This document shows, in pieces, positions 45,730-52,766 of a DNA stretch of 60,547 nucleotides. Under the pieces are notes generated by a model, which saw only the letters and a list, made by a program, of their open reading frames with translations, did no database searches and had not been told where the DNA came from. How positions within the stretch are numbered: the stretch's first letter is position 1; each line of letters opens with the position of its first letter. Both the position numbers and the translations under genes were made by a program. Origin of the DNA: an uncultured Anaerovibrio sp. (GTDB taxonomy: Bacteria; Bacillota; Negativicutes; Selenomonadales; Selenomonadaceae). The DNA is taken from positions 1-60,547 of the forward strand of contig CAKPVW010000008.1 in NCBI GenBank assembly GCA_934196075.1, read 5' to 3'.

Positions 45730-46518
45730 TTGTTGATAGGTATTTTTGCTAATATATTATCTGAAAAGATGAATTGTATTGTAAAAAAATATATTATACC
45801 TGGTCTTAAAGCACATAGTATGTATGACAATATTACTCATATATTAATATTTGTTGCTATAACGTGTGTATTAATAAAAAGTGAATATTCGGGATTGGTG
45901 TTTGCGATTATTTTCTTAATATGGATGTCATACATGCTTTATTGTATACGAAAAGTAAATAATTTGATAAATTTGACAATATTTATTGTGATATATATTG
46001 TTATAGTATTTGATTATTGGTTCTGGGGTATAACAACATATATAGATGTTGTCTTTATAAATAGAGCGGTAGAATCGCCCAAAATAGAAATAATATCATT
46101 GTATATGTTCCTTGTTGTGTATGTGGCTACATATGGACTTGCATATAGCATAGAAGAAAAGATTAAGGATAATGACATAATTTTTGATTTGTTAAAGAAA
46201 ATAATTTGGGGAATTTTTTCTCTGTGGATAATCGGACATACATTGTTTGTGTTTGGACTGCTAGATGATGTATTTTTCCTTGACAAAGAATGTAAATTTG
46301 GCCAATATGAGGATATAATTAAATATATGTATCTTGGATTAAAAAATATGAATATAGCTCAATATGTTGAGACATATAATGCAATTCAAATGAAAGAAAT
46401 TGATACAAAGATTATACCTGCATGGCTGTTTATAGTTCAATATGCTTGTTCATCTGTAGGGTTAATGTGTTTGAAAGATGTACCTAAATATAATGAGAAA
46501 AGAGAAGTGAATAAGTAG
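45730..46518 (+). CDS. Unrecognised membrane protein B (paralogue of 44565-45443)
   Basis: A 262-residue protein with about six transmembrane helices. The start appears to be TTG at 45730, with GGTGGAG about 12 bp upstream; a shorter start is possible. It shares the xGHTLFxFGxxD helix and the xxxVPKY motif with protein A, in the same order and spacing, but is otherwise strongly diverged. Very AT-rich. Function unknown. Confidence 0.5.
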   Translation: MLIGIFANILSEKMNCIVKKYIIPGLKAHSMYDNITHILIFVAITCVLIKSEYSGLVFAIIFLIWMSYMLYCIRKVNNLINLTIFIVIYIVIVFDYWFWGITTYIDVVFINRAVESPKIEIISLYMFLVVYVATYGLAYSIEEKIKDNDIIFDLLKKIIWGIFSLWIIGHTLFVFGLLDDVFFLDKECKFGQYEDIIKYMYLGLKNMNIAQYVETYNAIQMKEIDTKIIPAWLFIVQYACSSVGLMCLKDVPKYNEKREVNK

Positions 46519-46861
46519 AAGTATGCAAGTGTGAAAAAATACATATCTACATTTATATCAATTATTTTTTGTAAGGTGATTTGTCGTTTTTATAAATTAC
46601 GTTCGAAGAAAGACAAGGTATAATTAATAGCCAAATTCATTTTTACTAAAGAATATACATTGTTATGTCTCCTCAGATGTAGAGTTAAGCTATCACATAA
46701 AATCTATAGTGAAGTTATAAATTGTAGTTGTAATGCAAGTGACTTATAAAATATAATAGTCATGGAAGGCAGCATTAATGCTGAACCAGATTCTCACACC
46801 AATAAGGAAATGGATCGACAGGGTTATATAACCACGTCAGCTTATTATGGTCAAGTATGCA

Positions 46862-46949
46862 AAAACTAAAGAACCGCCATGTACCAGAGACGGTACGCGC
46901 GGTGGTGTGAGAGGTCGGGATTTCTAACCAGGAATCCCTCCTACTTGAT
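46862..46949 (+). mobile_element. 3' end of a group II intron (domains V and VI)
   Basis: GAACCGCCATGTACC-AGAGAC-GGTACGCGCGGT folds as domain V, followed by GTGAGAGG. The domain VI hairpin (GGGATTTCT-AACC-AGGAATCCC, 46917-46938) and the 3' splice end CTACTTGAT come next. The layout matches clostridial-type bacterial group II introns. The reverse-transcriptase gene and 5' end are missing; 46760-46860 may be the last part of the lost maturase region. No gene is visible in 46519-46760. Confidence 0.8.
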
Positions 46950-47139
46950 GTTCGATTTCACAAAAAAATGGGCACCATTGCACAAATGCAAATATATTTT
47001 CCACAAGCATCCATGCAATCCATGCGATAGAATAGGCTATGGCAAACCATGTGGAGGTAGTAATGATTGCATGAATGACATAGGTGTGGATGAAGCTGTT
47101 GAGAATTTTGAAGCGTTAATGAAGGAATATCCAAGGTAA
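46950..47139 (+). pseudogene. Duplicated 3' fragment of a family-9 glycosyltransferase
   Basis: From the intron junction onward the sequence is almost identical to 44296-44485, including KKWAPLHKCKYIFHKHPCNP and the EALMKEYPR end, with a one-base deletion before the A7 tract. It is evidently the 3' exon of a second copy into which the group II intron inserted, the 5' exon having been lost. Confidence 0.85.
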
Positions 47140-47172
47140 ATTGCACTTACAATTTACCGTTCAATTAATTTC

Positions 47173-47455
47173 ATGGGAAAGGGGAAAAACATTGGGTTAG
47201 TTTGTACATTACTGTATGATGCTATGCGATTTTGTGAATTAGTTTTATTTATGACTGATGAGGATGAAATAACTGCTATATTGGAAAAAGTTCGACACAG
47301 ATTGTACAGAAAGAATGTTTTTAGAATATCCGAGCATTTTAACAATTCAGATTGAGTTTATAGAATTGCTTTTGAAGGATGATATTTTTGCTGCAATATG
47401 TAAAATGAGAGATAATGGTTGTGACATTGATGAAAATATAATAGATACAAATTAG
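47173..47455 (+). pseudogene. Unrecognised broken gene
   Basis: Two overlapping short frames (47173-47355, containing LVCTLLYDAMRFCELVLFM; 47315-47455, containing IEFIELLLKDDIFAAIC) look like halves of one frameshifted coding region of about 90 residues. No family recognised. Nothing is seen in 47456-47566. Confidence 0.3.
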
Positions 47456-47566
47456 TATAAAACCAATGATACTATATGGTTGGTTCAAAAACAAGGTATT
47501 ACAAAATTCAAATTTTTAAATAATAGCTAATAAATGCTATGTTTGTAGGGAGATGAGCATATATCT

Positions 47567-48040
47567 ATGTTGACTCAAGATGAAGCGGACACACTGATGA
47601 GAATTGAAAAATATCTTACAAATCCTACTGATATTGAATTGCCACCACCTAGAAAAAATAAAAAATACAACATTGCCTATACAAGAGATAATCAATATTG
47701 TGAAAATATGAACTTATTGACTTATCGTGGTAGAAAAAATCCACAGAAAGTATCTTATAGAATTTTATATGCTGGACGCAATATATTAGTTAGAATTGAT
47801 ACACAGGATGCTACTCCGCATAGAAATCCAGATGGAAATATAATAATACCACCATATCAACCACATATTCATATTTATACAGAGGGATATAAAGATAAAT
47901 TTGCATATCCCTTGCCTAGTAGTTTTGGTAATGCAGATGATATAATACAGCTTTTTATGGAATTTTTATCGTATTCTAATGTTATTAATACTGACCAAAT
48001 AAGCATGGTCAGGCAGGAGGTGCTGTTTGATGACTACTGA
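47567..48040 (+). CDS. DUF6978-like protein
   Basis: A 157-residue, soluble protein beginning MLTQDEADTLMRIEKYL. It has a central beta-rich section (VSYRILYAGRNILVRIDTQD, then PHRNPDGNIIIPPYQPHIHIYTEGY) and a C-terminal helix. It matches my recollection of the DUF6978 family that pairs with DUF1828 proteins; no activity is known. GGGAGATGAG lies upstream. Its end overlaps the start of the DUF1828 gene by about 11 bp, so the two are translationally coupled and likely act together. Confidence 0.6.
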   Translation: MLTQDEADTLMRIEKYLTNPTDIELPPPRKNKKYNIAYTRDNQYCENMNLLTYRGRKNPQKVSYRILYAGRNILVRIDTQDATPHRNPDGNIIIPPYQPHIHIYTEGYKDKFAYPLPSSFGNADDIIQLFMEFLSYSNVINTDQISMVRQEVLFDDY

Positions 48041-48809
48041 TTTTGCATGGATTGATGAATATTATAATTGGTTGCGTGGTAATGCTTCTGCTAAGCAGCT
48101 GCAGAATGGGTGGACGGAGATTGGAACACCTTTTATGGATAGACATAATGATGGTTTGGTAATATATGCAAAATTGGAAAATGATAGGATTACTTTGTCT
48201 GATGATGGTTATATTATTGGAGATTTGTTGGCAGATGGAGTTATGTTGAGCGGAAAAAAACGAAAAGAATTATTAGAAAATTTTTTGTTATCTTATGGTG
48301 TTCAGAATATAAATAATGAATTAGTAATGCGTACTACAGTAGATGACTATCCAGTCAGTATGCATATGTTTATACAGGCGATGTTATCTATAAACGATAT
48401 GTTCATGTTAAATAATGCATCTGTAAAAGGTATATTTTTGGATGATGTAGCATCATTTCTGGATGAACAACAAATTATATATACTCCTAGTTTTATTGCT
48501 AAGGGCAGTACTGGACTGGAATTTAATTTTCATTTTCAAATCGCAGGAAAGCAATCTGAGATACTTATAAATGCTTTTAATAAAATTAATAAAGGTAATA
48601 TATCTTCATTTTTGTTTGATTGGTTGGATATTAAGGAAGCTAGGCAGAGACGAGCTAGGAAAACAGTTATGGGGTTGGCGTTTATAAATGATGATGGTGG
48701 TGGAGTAGATGGTAAATTTTTGGAAGCTTTGAAGGCTAAAAACACAGATTATATATTGTTTTCAGAAAGAAGTAATCCTGAAAATATAAAAAAACTAAAA
48801 GCTGCTTAA
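48030..48809 (+). CDS. DUF1828/DUF1829 domain protein
   Basis: A 259-residue protein. The N-terminal DUF1828 domain covers about residues 1-100 (ASAKQLQNGWTEIGTPFMDRHNDGLVIY; ITLSDDGYIIGDL). A DUF1829 C-terminal domain ends in AKNTDYILFSERSNPENIKKL. AGGAGG precedes the overlapping TTG/ATG starts at 48027/48030. This family is found in bacterial mobile regions next to DUF6978 and is suspected of a toxin-antitoxin or defence role, unproven. Its last 35 codons plus terminator are duplicated at 55994-56300. Confidence 0.7.
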   Translation: MTTDFAWIDEYYNWLRGNASAKQLQNGWTEIGTPFMDRHNDGLVIYAKLENDRITLSDDGYIIGDLLADGVMLSGKKRKELLENFLLSYGVQNINNELVMRTTVDDYPVSMHMFIQAMLSINDMFMLNNASVKGIFLDDVASFLDEQQIIYTPSFIAKGSTGLEFNFHFQIAGKQSEILINAFNKINKGNISSFLFDWLDIKEARQRRARKTVMGLAFINDDGGGVDGKFLEALKAKNTDYILFSERSNPENIKKLKAA

Positions 48810-48833
48810 AATATCAAACATATGGTGATTTAT

Positions 48834-48886
48834 ACCGAACTTAAGAGTTAGATTAGAAGTGCTAACTTTTGAGTTCGGTATTTTTT
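48834..48886 (+). terminator. Terminator of the DUF6978-DUF1828 operon
   Basis: ACCGAACT-x-AGAGTTAG pairs with CTAAC-TTTTG-AGTTCGGT and is followed by TTTTTT. An almost identical copy is at 56129-56182. Confidence 0.85.
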
Positions 48887-49084
48887 GCGACAAAATCGTC
48901 TTTTAAACGCTGACCAAGATGATATTATGTATTTGAAATGAAAAGAAAGGAGGTTTAATAGCAAATTTTAGGAGTAATATAACAAAAAGGGGGTATATTT
49001 TTTATTATGCGAATTCTCTCGTATAGGACAATTTTTTGTAGTGTAGACTGTATAATTAAAATGTGAAAATGGAGGTTATGTTAA

Positions 49085-50098
49085 ATGAATATTTTTTTTG
49101 ATGTATTGAAAACAGTATGTAATCCAGAGACAATATATAATATGTATAGTGTTATAGAAACAAATTATGTCAGTAGTGGATTGCTATTTATATATTTTTA
49201 CTATATAAAGTCATTTTCTATTGCATTCTGTATTACAGTTGTTATCAGTAGGGCCAGTCAATGTATTTATAGCTGCTATCGATATTTGAACCAAGAACAT
49301 CAAGGGATAGATAAAAATACGTTTAGCAGGAGTAGAAAATCGGTATATTTTGCATTGGGTTCGATAGTAGTAATTGGTTGGCTGGGCTTCGCTGTGCTTT
49401 GTAATCAAAAACATATAGAGAATGAATATGAGCTTATTAAATTCATATTCTTGATATTTGCAATAGCATTCTTAGCAAGTATATATTTGTATAAAACAAC
49501 AGGAGCTAAAACAAATACCAAATTGAAGGTCAGTATGCTGGTATTTTTTATCTTTTGTATAACAAGTATTGATACTTATAATTTTAGAGAAACGTTATTA
49601 CATCAGCGGATATATGATATGAATCAACAATATATAAAAATTGATTTACCTTTGAATGGAGTAGAGTATAATTATACAATTGTTACACCTGTTGCAACAC
49701 TGATAGATGTGCCTATGTATTCTAAAACATTTTTTGAATGGTACTTAGAATTAGATTTGACTCAAATTGATTGCGTAGCAGGTACATATTGTATACGTAA
49801 AATAGATAGAAATACAAAATTGGTGGAAAATATTATTATAGAAATTGTGTTTAGAGGAACTGAGGAAGAAAAATCTAAATATGCTGATCGGTATATTAGA
49901 TTAGTATCTCGTTGCGATGAAAAATTTGCCCAGGACAATATGGAGAAATTATTGAAAATGAAATCAGCAGCACTGAATAGTGATACAAAAACTTTTAATA
50001 AGTACATGAAAAGTATGGAAATAAAAGATCCTCAAATTGAGATTATTTTAAATACAATGCGTTTAGATAAAACTTTTAATATGCCATTCCGTCAATAA
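49085..50098 (+). CDS. Unrecognised membrane protein, 337 residues
   Basis: Four likely transmembrane helices in the first half (about 35-60, 88-108, 118-138, 148-166) are followed by a soluble C-terminal half rich in charged residues (RFRGTEEEKSKYADRY-like helix bundle). No known domain is recognised. TATAAT at about 49051 and GGAGG before the ATG support expression; the terminator at 50143 closes it as a single gene. The island context suggests defence or surface functions, but this is only association. Confidence 0.6.
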   Translation: MNIFFDVLKTVCNPETIYNMYSVIETNYVSSGLLFIYFYYIKSFSIAFCITVVISRASQCIYSCYRYLNQEHQGIDKNTFSRSRKSVYFALGSIVVIGWLGFAVLCNQKHIENEYELIKFIFLIFAIAFLASIYLYKTTGAKTNTKLKVSMLVFFIFCITSIDTYNFRETLLHQRIYDMNQQYIKIDLPLNGVEYNYTIVTPVATLIDVPMYSKTFFEWYLELDLTQIDCVAGTYCIRKIDRNTKLVENIIIEIVFRGTEEEKSKYADRYIRLVSRCDEKFAQDNMEKLLKMKSAALNSDTKTFNKYMKSMEIKDPQIEIILNTMRLDKTFNMPFRQ

Positions 50099-50142
50099 TA
50101 AATATGGTAAATTAAATGAATTGATTTGATTTGTTGTTGAAA

Positions 50143-50178
50143 AAATCCCAGCCACAGATAGTCCTGCGGCTGGGATTT
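50143..50178 (+). terminator. Terminator after the 337-residue membrane protein
   Basis: AAATCCCAGCC and GGCTGGGATTT form a perfect 11-bp stem, suitable for both directions. Confidence 0.85.
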
Positions 50179-50267
50179 ATAAATGGTAATATAAAATGTG
50201 TATTTAGTGGAAAATAAAAATGTACACAATAGTCTAATATGCTACACCTATTGTGAAGGTCAAGTCT

Positions 50268-50363
50268 ATGATTGTGGGGTATAAGGAAATCTGGGCTAAT
50301 TTACATTGTGAGATTTTGGAAATTAATCATTATAATTTGTTTGACATTGGTATGGTAATTTGA
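50268..50363 (+). other. 31-codon reading frame of unknown status
   Basis: MIVGYKEIWANLHCEILEIN and 11 more residues, with GAAGG 8 bp upstream. Codon content looks plausible, but no relative is recognised. It may be the start of a deleted gene. Confidence 0.2.
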
Positions 50364-50408
50364 TAACATAACATGCATCATAACAAGTTGTTTTATTAAA
50401 GAACAGAA

Positions 50409-50514
50409 CCCACCACGCCTCTGATTTATGCGCAACTCGGTGGGAGTTAAAAATCCCTGTTAAGAGTTATGCTATCATGCCTAGCAATGATAGACATTCT
50501 CTAACAGGGATTTT
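50409..50514. repeat. Double-hairpin repeat, copy 1
   Basis: A first stem CCCACC...GGTGGG (50409-50444) is followed by a long cruciform, AAAATCCCTGTTA...TAACAGGGATTTT, enclosing an inner ATGCTATCAT/ATGATAG hairpin. The same block is at 51788-51908 and, without the first stem, at 55326-55396. Confidence 0.7.
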
Positions 50515-50604
50515 GTATATGATGGTATAATTATTATTCTCCTATATTTATGTATGTGGAGCTAATTTGAAATCATGGCATAGTATATTGTGTATTTTGT
50601 GAGA

Positions 50605-50704
50605 TTGGGGAACAAAATTAAAGATTTATTTGTAATATGTACCCCAATTTATATTGACTATTGGGGTACAAAACAATATAATATTCAAAGAAATTGTTCC
50701 CCAA
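50605..50704. promoter_or_regulatory. Fic promoter with four inverted operator half-sites
   Basis: TTGACT (50654), 17 bp, TATAAT (50677) make a near-consensus promoter. TTGGGGAACAA (50605), TGTACCCCAA (50638), TTGGGGTACAA (50661) and TTGTTCCCCAA (50694) are alternating inverted half-sites covering the spacer and the region just before the ribosome site. This suggests tight autoregulation of the Fic gene or control by an external repressor. Decayed copies of the same region are at 51676-51719 and 56488-56552. Confidence 0.75.
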
Positions 50705-50717
50705 AGGAGGAGCTGCA

Positions 50718-51662
50718 ATGGCAGCACAATATAGCGAGATACAGGAATTGCTTAGAAGCTGCGCTGACCTCAATGCAAGATTGAATTTAATGCCTTATGA
50801 TGGCACACCCGAGATTAAGGAACGCGGCGACGGAAAATACCTTTATGTAAGAAAACGTGTAGCAGGAAAACAGACATCTACTTATGTAGGCGCATATACT
50901 GAGGAACTGTATAATCTGCTTTTGCGCAATTCCAGAGAGGCCCGTGAAATCAGAAAATCCCTTCGCAGCATTGAAAAACAACTTGTTGCAGCTGGGTATT
51001 CCGAGGATGAACTTTCCGCTGATGTTATAAAGAATATCGAATTTGCCCGTGCCAATATGAAAATGAATATCTATGATCAGGCTGTCTTGGAGGGGGTTGC
51101 AACATCGTTCCCTCAGACGGAAGAAATCATAGATAACGGAAAAGTATACGGTATGACAGCTACCGACGTGCAGAAAATTTTGAATTTGAAACATGCATGG
51201 GAGTTCATTCTAGATCGTGATGTGGTTAGCAGCCGTTCTGACTATTATATGCTCAGTCATATTGCAAGGCTTGTCAATGAAGGTTTTTTTGCGGAAGGCG
51301 GTAGAATCCGCGGTGTTCCAGTTACTATAGGTAGTTCATCCTATATTCCGCCCCTTCCGAATGAATTGGATGTGAAAGACAGAATTCGAGAGATCGTGGA
51401 GGAAGAGGATGAAGCCATTAATATTGCTATCAAACTTTGCCTTTACTGTATGAAGACTCAGATATTCTTGGATGGCAATAAGCGTGCTTCAGTTATCTTT
51501 GCAAACCAATATCTTATTGCCCACGGCGGAGGTTTCTTGGTGATTCCCGAAAACGAAGTTCCGCAGTTCAAAAAAATGCTTGTAAAATATTATGAAGGTG
51601 AAGACATATCTGTTATTGCGGGTTTTATGAAAGAACACTGCTGGAAAACAATAGAGCGTTAA
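50718..51662 (+). CDS. Fic-domain protein with altered catalytic motif
   Basis: A 314-residue Fic-family protein. The start at 50718 follows GGAGGAG; the longer frame runs back through the operator. The N-terminal third is helical with a basic YVRKRVAGKQTSTYVGAY segment. The Fic core contains QIFLDGNKRAS at 248-258, where the usual HPFxxGNxR His is Gln248 and Pro is Ile. The nucleotide-binding DGNKR is retained but the catalytic base for AMP transfer is missing. The protein may be a non-AMPylating or regulatory Fic variant; this degenerate subgroup occurs in other Firmicutes. It is strongly regulated (see the operator cluster) and sits beside toxin-antitoxin genes. Confidence 0.82.
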   Translation: MAAQYSEIQELLRSCADLNARLNLMPYDGTPEIKERGDGKYLYVRKRVAGKQTSTYVGAYTEELYNLLLRNSREAREIRKSLRSIEKQLVAAGYSEDELSADVIKNIEFARANMKMNIYDQAVLEGVATSFPQTEEIIDNGKVYGMTATDVQKILNLKHAWEFILDRDVVSSRSDYYMLSHIARLVNEGFFAEGGRIRGVPVTIGSSSYIPPLPNELDVKDRIREIVEEEDEAINIAIKLCLYCMKTQIFLDGNKRASVIFANQYLIAHGGGFLVIPENEVPQFKKMLVKYYEGEDISVIAGFMKEHCWKTIER

Positions 51663-51675
51663 GCATCATATATAT

Positions 51676-51780
51676 TGGGGTACAAATCAATATAATCTTT
51701 AAAGGAATTGTTCCCCAAAGGAGGTGCTGTAATAACAGCACATTCGAAAGCAAAGAACGCAGTGACGAAAAAATATCTTT
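51676..51780 (+). pseudogene. Decayed second copy of the Fic promoter and gene start
   Basis: TTGGGGTACAA, TATAAT (51692) and TTGTTCCCCAAAGGAGG repeat the Fic control region. The following bases (TGCTGTAATAACAGCACA; GAACGCAGTGACGAAAAAAT) align with codons of Fic around its start and residue 36 with a large deletion and a lost ATG. Confidence 0.75.
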
Positions 51781-51787
51781 GTTAAGG

Positions 51788-51908
51788 AATAGAACTCACC
51801 ACGCCTCTGATTTAAGCGCAACCCGGTGGGACTTAAAAAATCCCTGTTAAGAGTTATGCTATCATGCTTAGGAATGATAGATATTCTCCTAACGGGGATT
51901 TTGTATTT
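51788..51908. repeat. Double-hairpin repeat, copy 2
   Basis: CTCACCACGCCTCTGATTTA...GGTGGG plus the AATCCCTGTTAAGAG/CTCCTAACGGGGATT cruciform, homologous to 50409-50514. Confidence 0.7.
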
Positions 51909-51910
51909 TA

Positions 51911-52055
51911 TAACGAGGTGTCCGATGTCCCCCACCTCTATAGGTGGCGGGATGTTGTGCTAATGACAGAGTGGAGTTAATATCTCCACCCTCGTCGAAA
52001 CCCCATTGAAAGAAAATGCAATGGCATTTTCTTTGAATAATATAGGGGTTATAAT
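51911..52055 (+). repeat. Dispersed element, inverted full-length copy with promoter
   Basis: Reverse orientation of the element at 3400-3540: CGAGGTGTCCGAT, the CCACCTCTATAGGTGG hairpin, CTCCACCCTCGTCGAAACCC, the AAAATGCAATGGCATTTT hairpin, then TTTTCT (52027) - 17 bp - TATAAT (52050). A shorter piece (CGAGGCGTCCGATGCTCCCA) lies at 60181. Confidence 0.75.
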
Positions 52056-52235
52056 GCTGGTGGGCTTATGTGTTTTCTGTATGCAGATTCATGGGCAAAA
52101 TATACATGGTAGCAATTTTTTTATGTTTCTGCCTGGATATGTACAAGGTGGGATTATTATCCCGTTCTGTTAGCACGATGTAGGATGTGGGCGCATGAAT
52201 ATTTGATTTGGGTGATTCTCTCCTATCTTTCCACA

Positions 52236-52385
52236 AATAAAACAGGGAGGATGCCAAGGCAATCCTCCCTGCTCCGAGCAGCGACGAGTTTCCCTACCCT
52301 CGCCGACGGTCAACTCCGCTGTATCTTTATTGTCCCCAAGCGGAAGGGATGGCTATAGCCGCTCATAACAGCCATACATTTTCTT
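52236..52385 (-). ncRNA. Putative structured small RNA, about 150 nt
   Basis: On the minus strand TTGAAA (52420-52415), 17 bp and TATTCT (52397-52392) precede a GC-rich 150-nt segment. It ends in CAGGGAGGAT-TGCCTTGGC-ATCCTCCCTG with a TTTTATTT tail. The GC content is well above its AT-rich surroundings. A short frame (MSGYSHPFRLGTIKIQRS) is included, and a TTG-initiated frame beginning within the terminal hairpin (52257 to 52066, LASSLFYLWKDRRESPKS...) has GGGAGG six bases upstream, sequestered by the hairpin. RNA-only, leader or type I toxin mRNA are all possible. Confidence 0.45.
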
Positions 52386-52468
52386 AATTTGAGAATACAT
52401 GATATAGGAGTTTCTTTCAAGAAATTTATTTTTAAAATTCATATTCATTAATATGCTCTTTTATCTAA

Positions 52469-52523
52469 CTTTTATTCCCAACTAAAAGAATTTTAACATG
52501 TGGGGAACAAAGTTGGGAATAAA
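52469..52523. repeat. Long-loop inverted repeat
   Basis: TTTATTCCCAACT and AGTTGGGAATAAA are perfect 13-bp inverted arms separated by about 29 bp. It lies upstream of the DUF262 unit. Function unknown. Confidence 0.5.
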
Positions 52524-52557
52524 AAAGGCAAGTTGAACTTGCAATTTACCACTTATA

Positions 52558-52598
52558 AGTATATATTAATTTCTTGAGGGGAAGGTGACAACTTTATT
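52558..52598 (+). repeat. Left 41-bp inverted repeat around the DUF262 gene
   Basis: Begins AGTATATATTAATTTCTTGA and ends GTGACAACTTTATT. It matches the reverse complement of 54568-54608 with about four mismatches. The inner end continues into a perfect CAACTTTATTGA/TCAATAAAGTTG hairpin (52589-52620). Confidence 0.75.
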
Positions 52599-52766
52599 GA
52601 TATCATCTCAATAAAGTTGAAATTTCAGAAGTATAAAGAAAAGGTAAATTATAAATGTAAAAAAATAAACTATTGCAGGCTAAATAATAATTATCATCCC
52701 CGCTTTAGTTGTGAATAGTATATCACAAAGATAAACGGAATTTAAATTTCCAACAAGGAGATTAAT

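Noticed and set aside
50409..51908. Hairpin repeats considered as a CRISPR array
   Set aside because: Copies are more than 1 kb apart with genes between them, and unit length exceeds 70 bp. There are no regular spacers and no cas genes.
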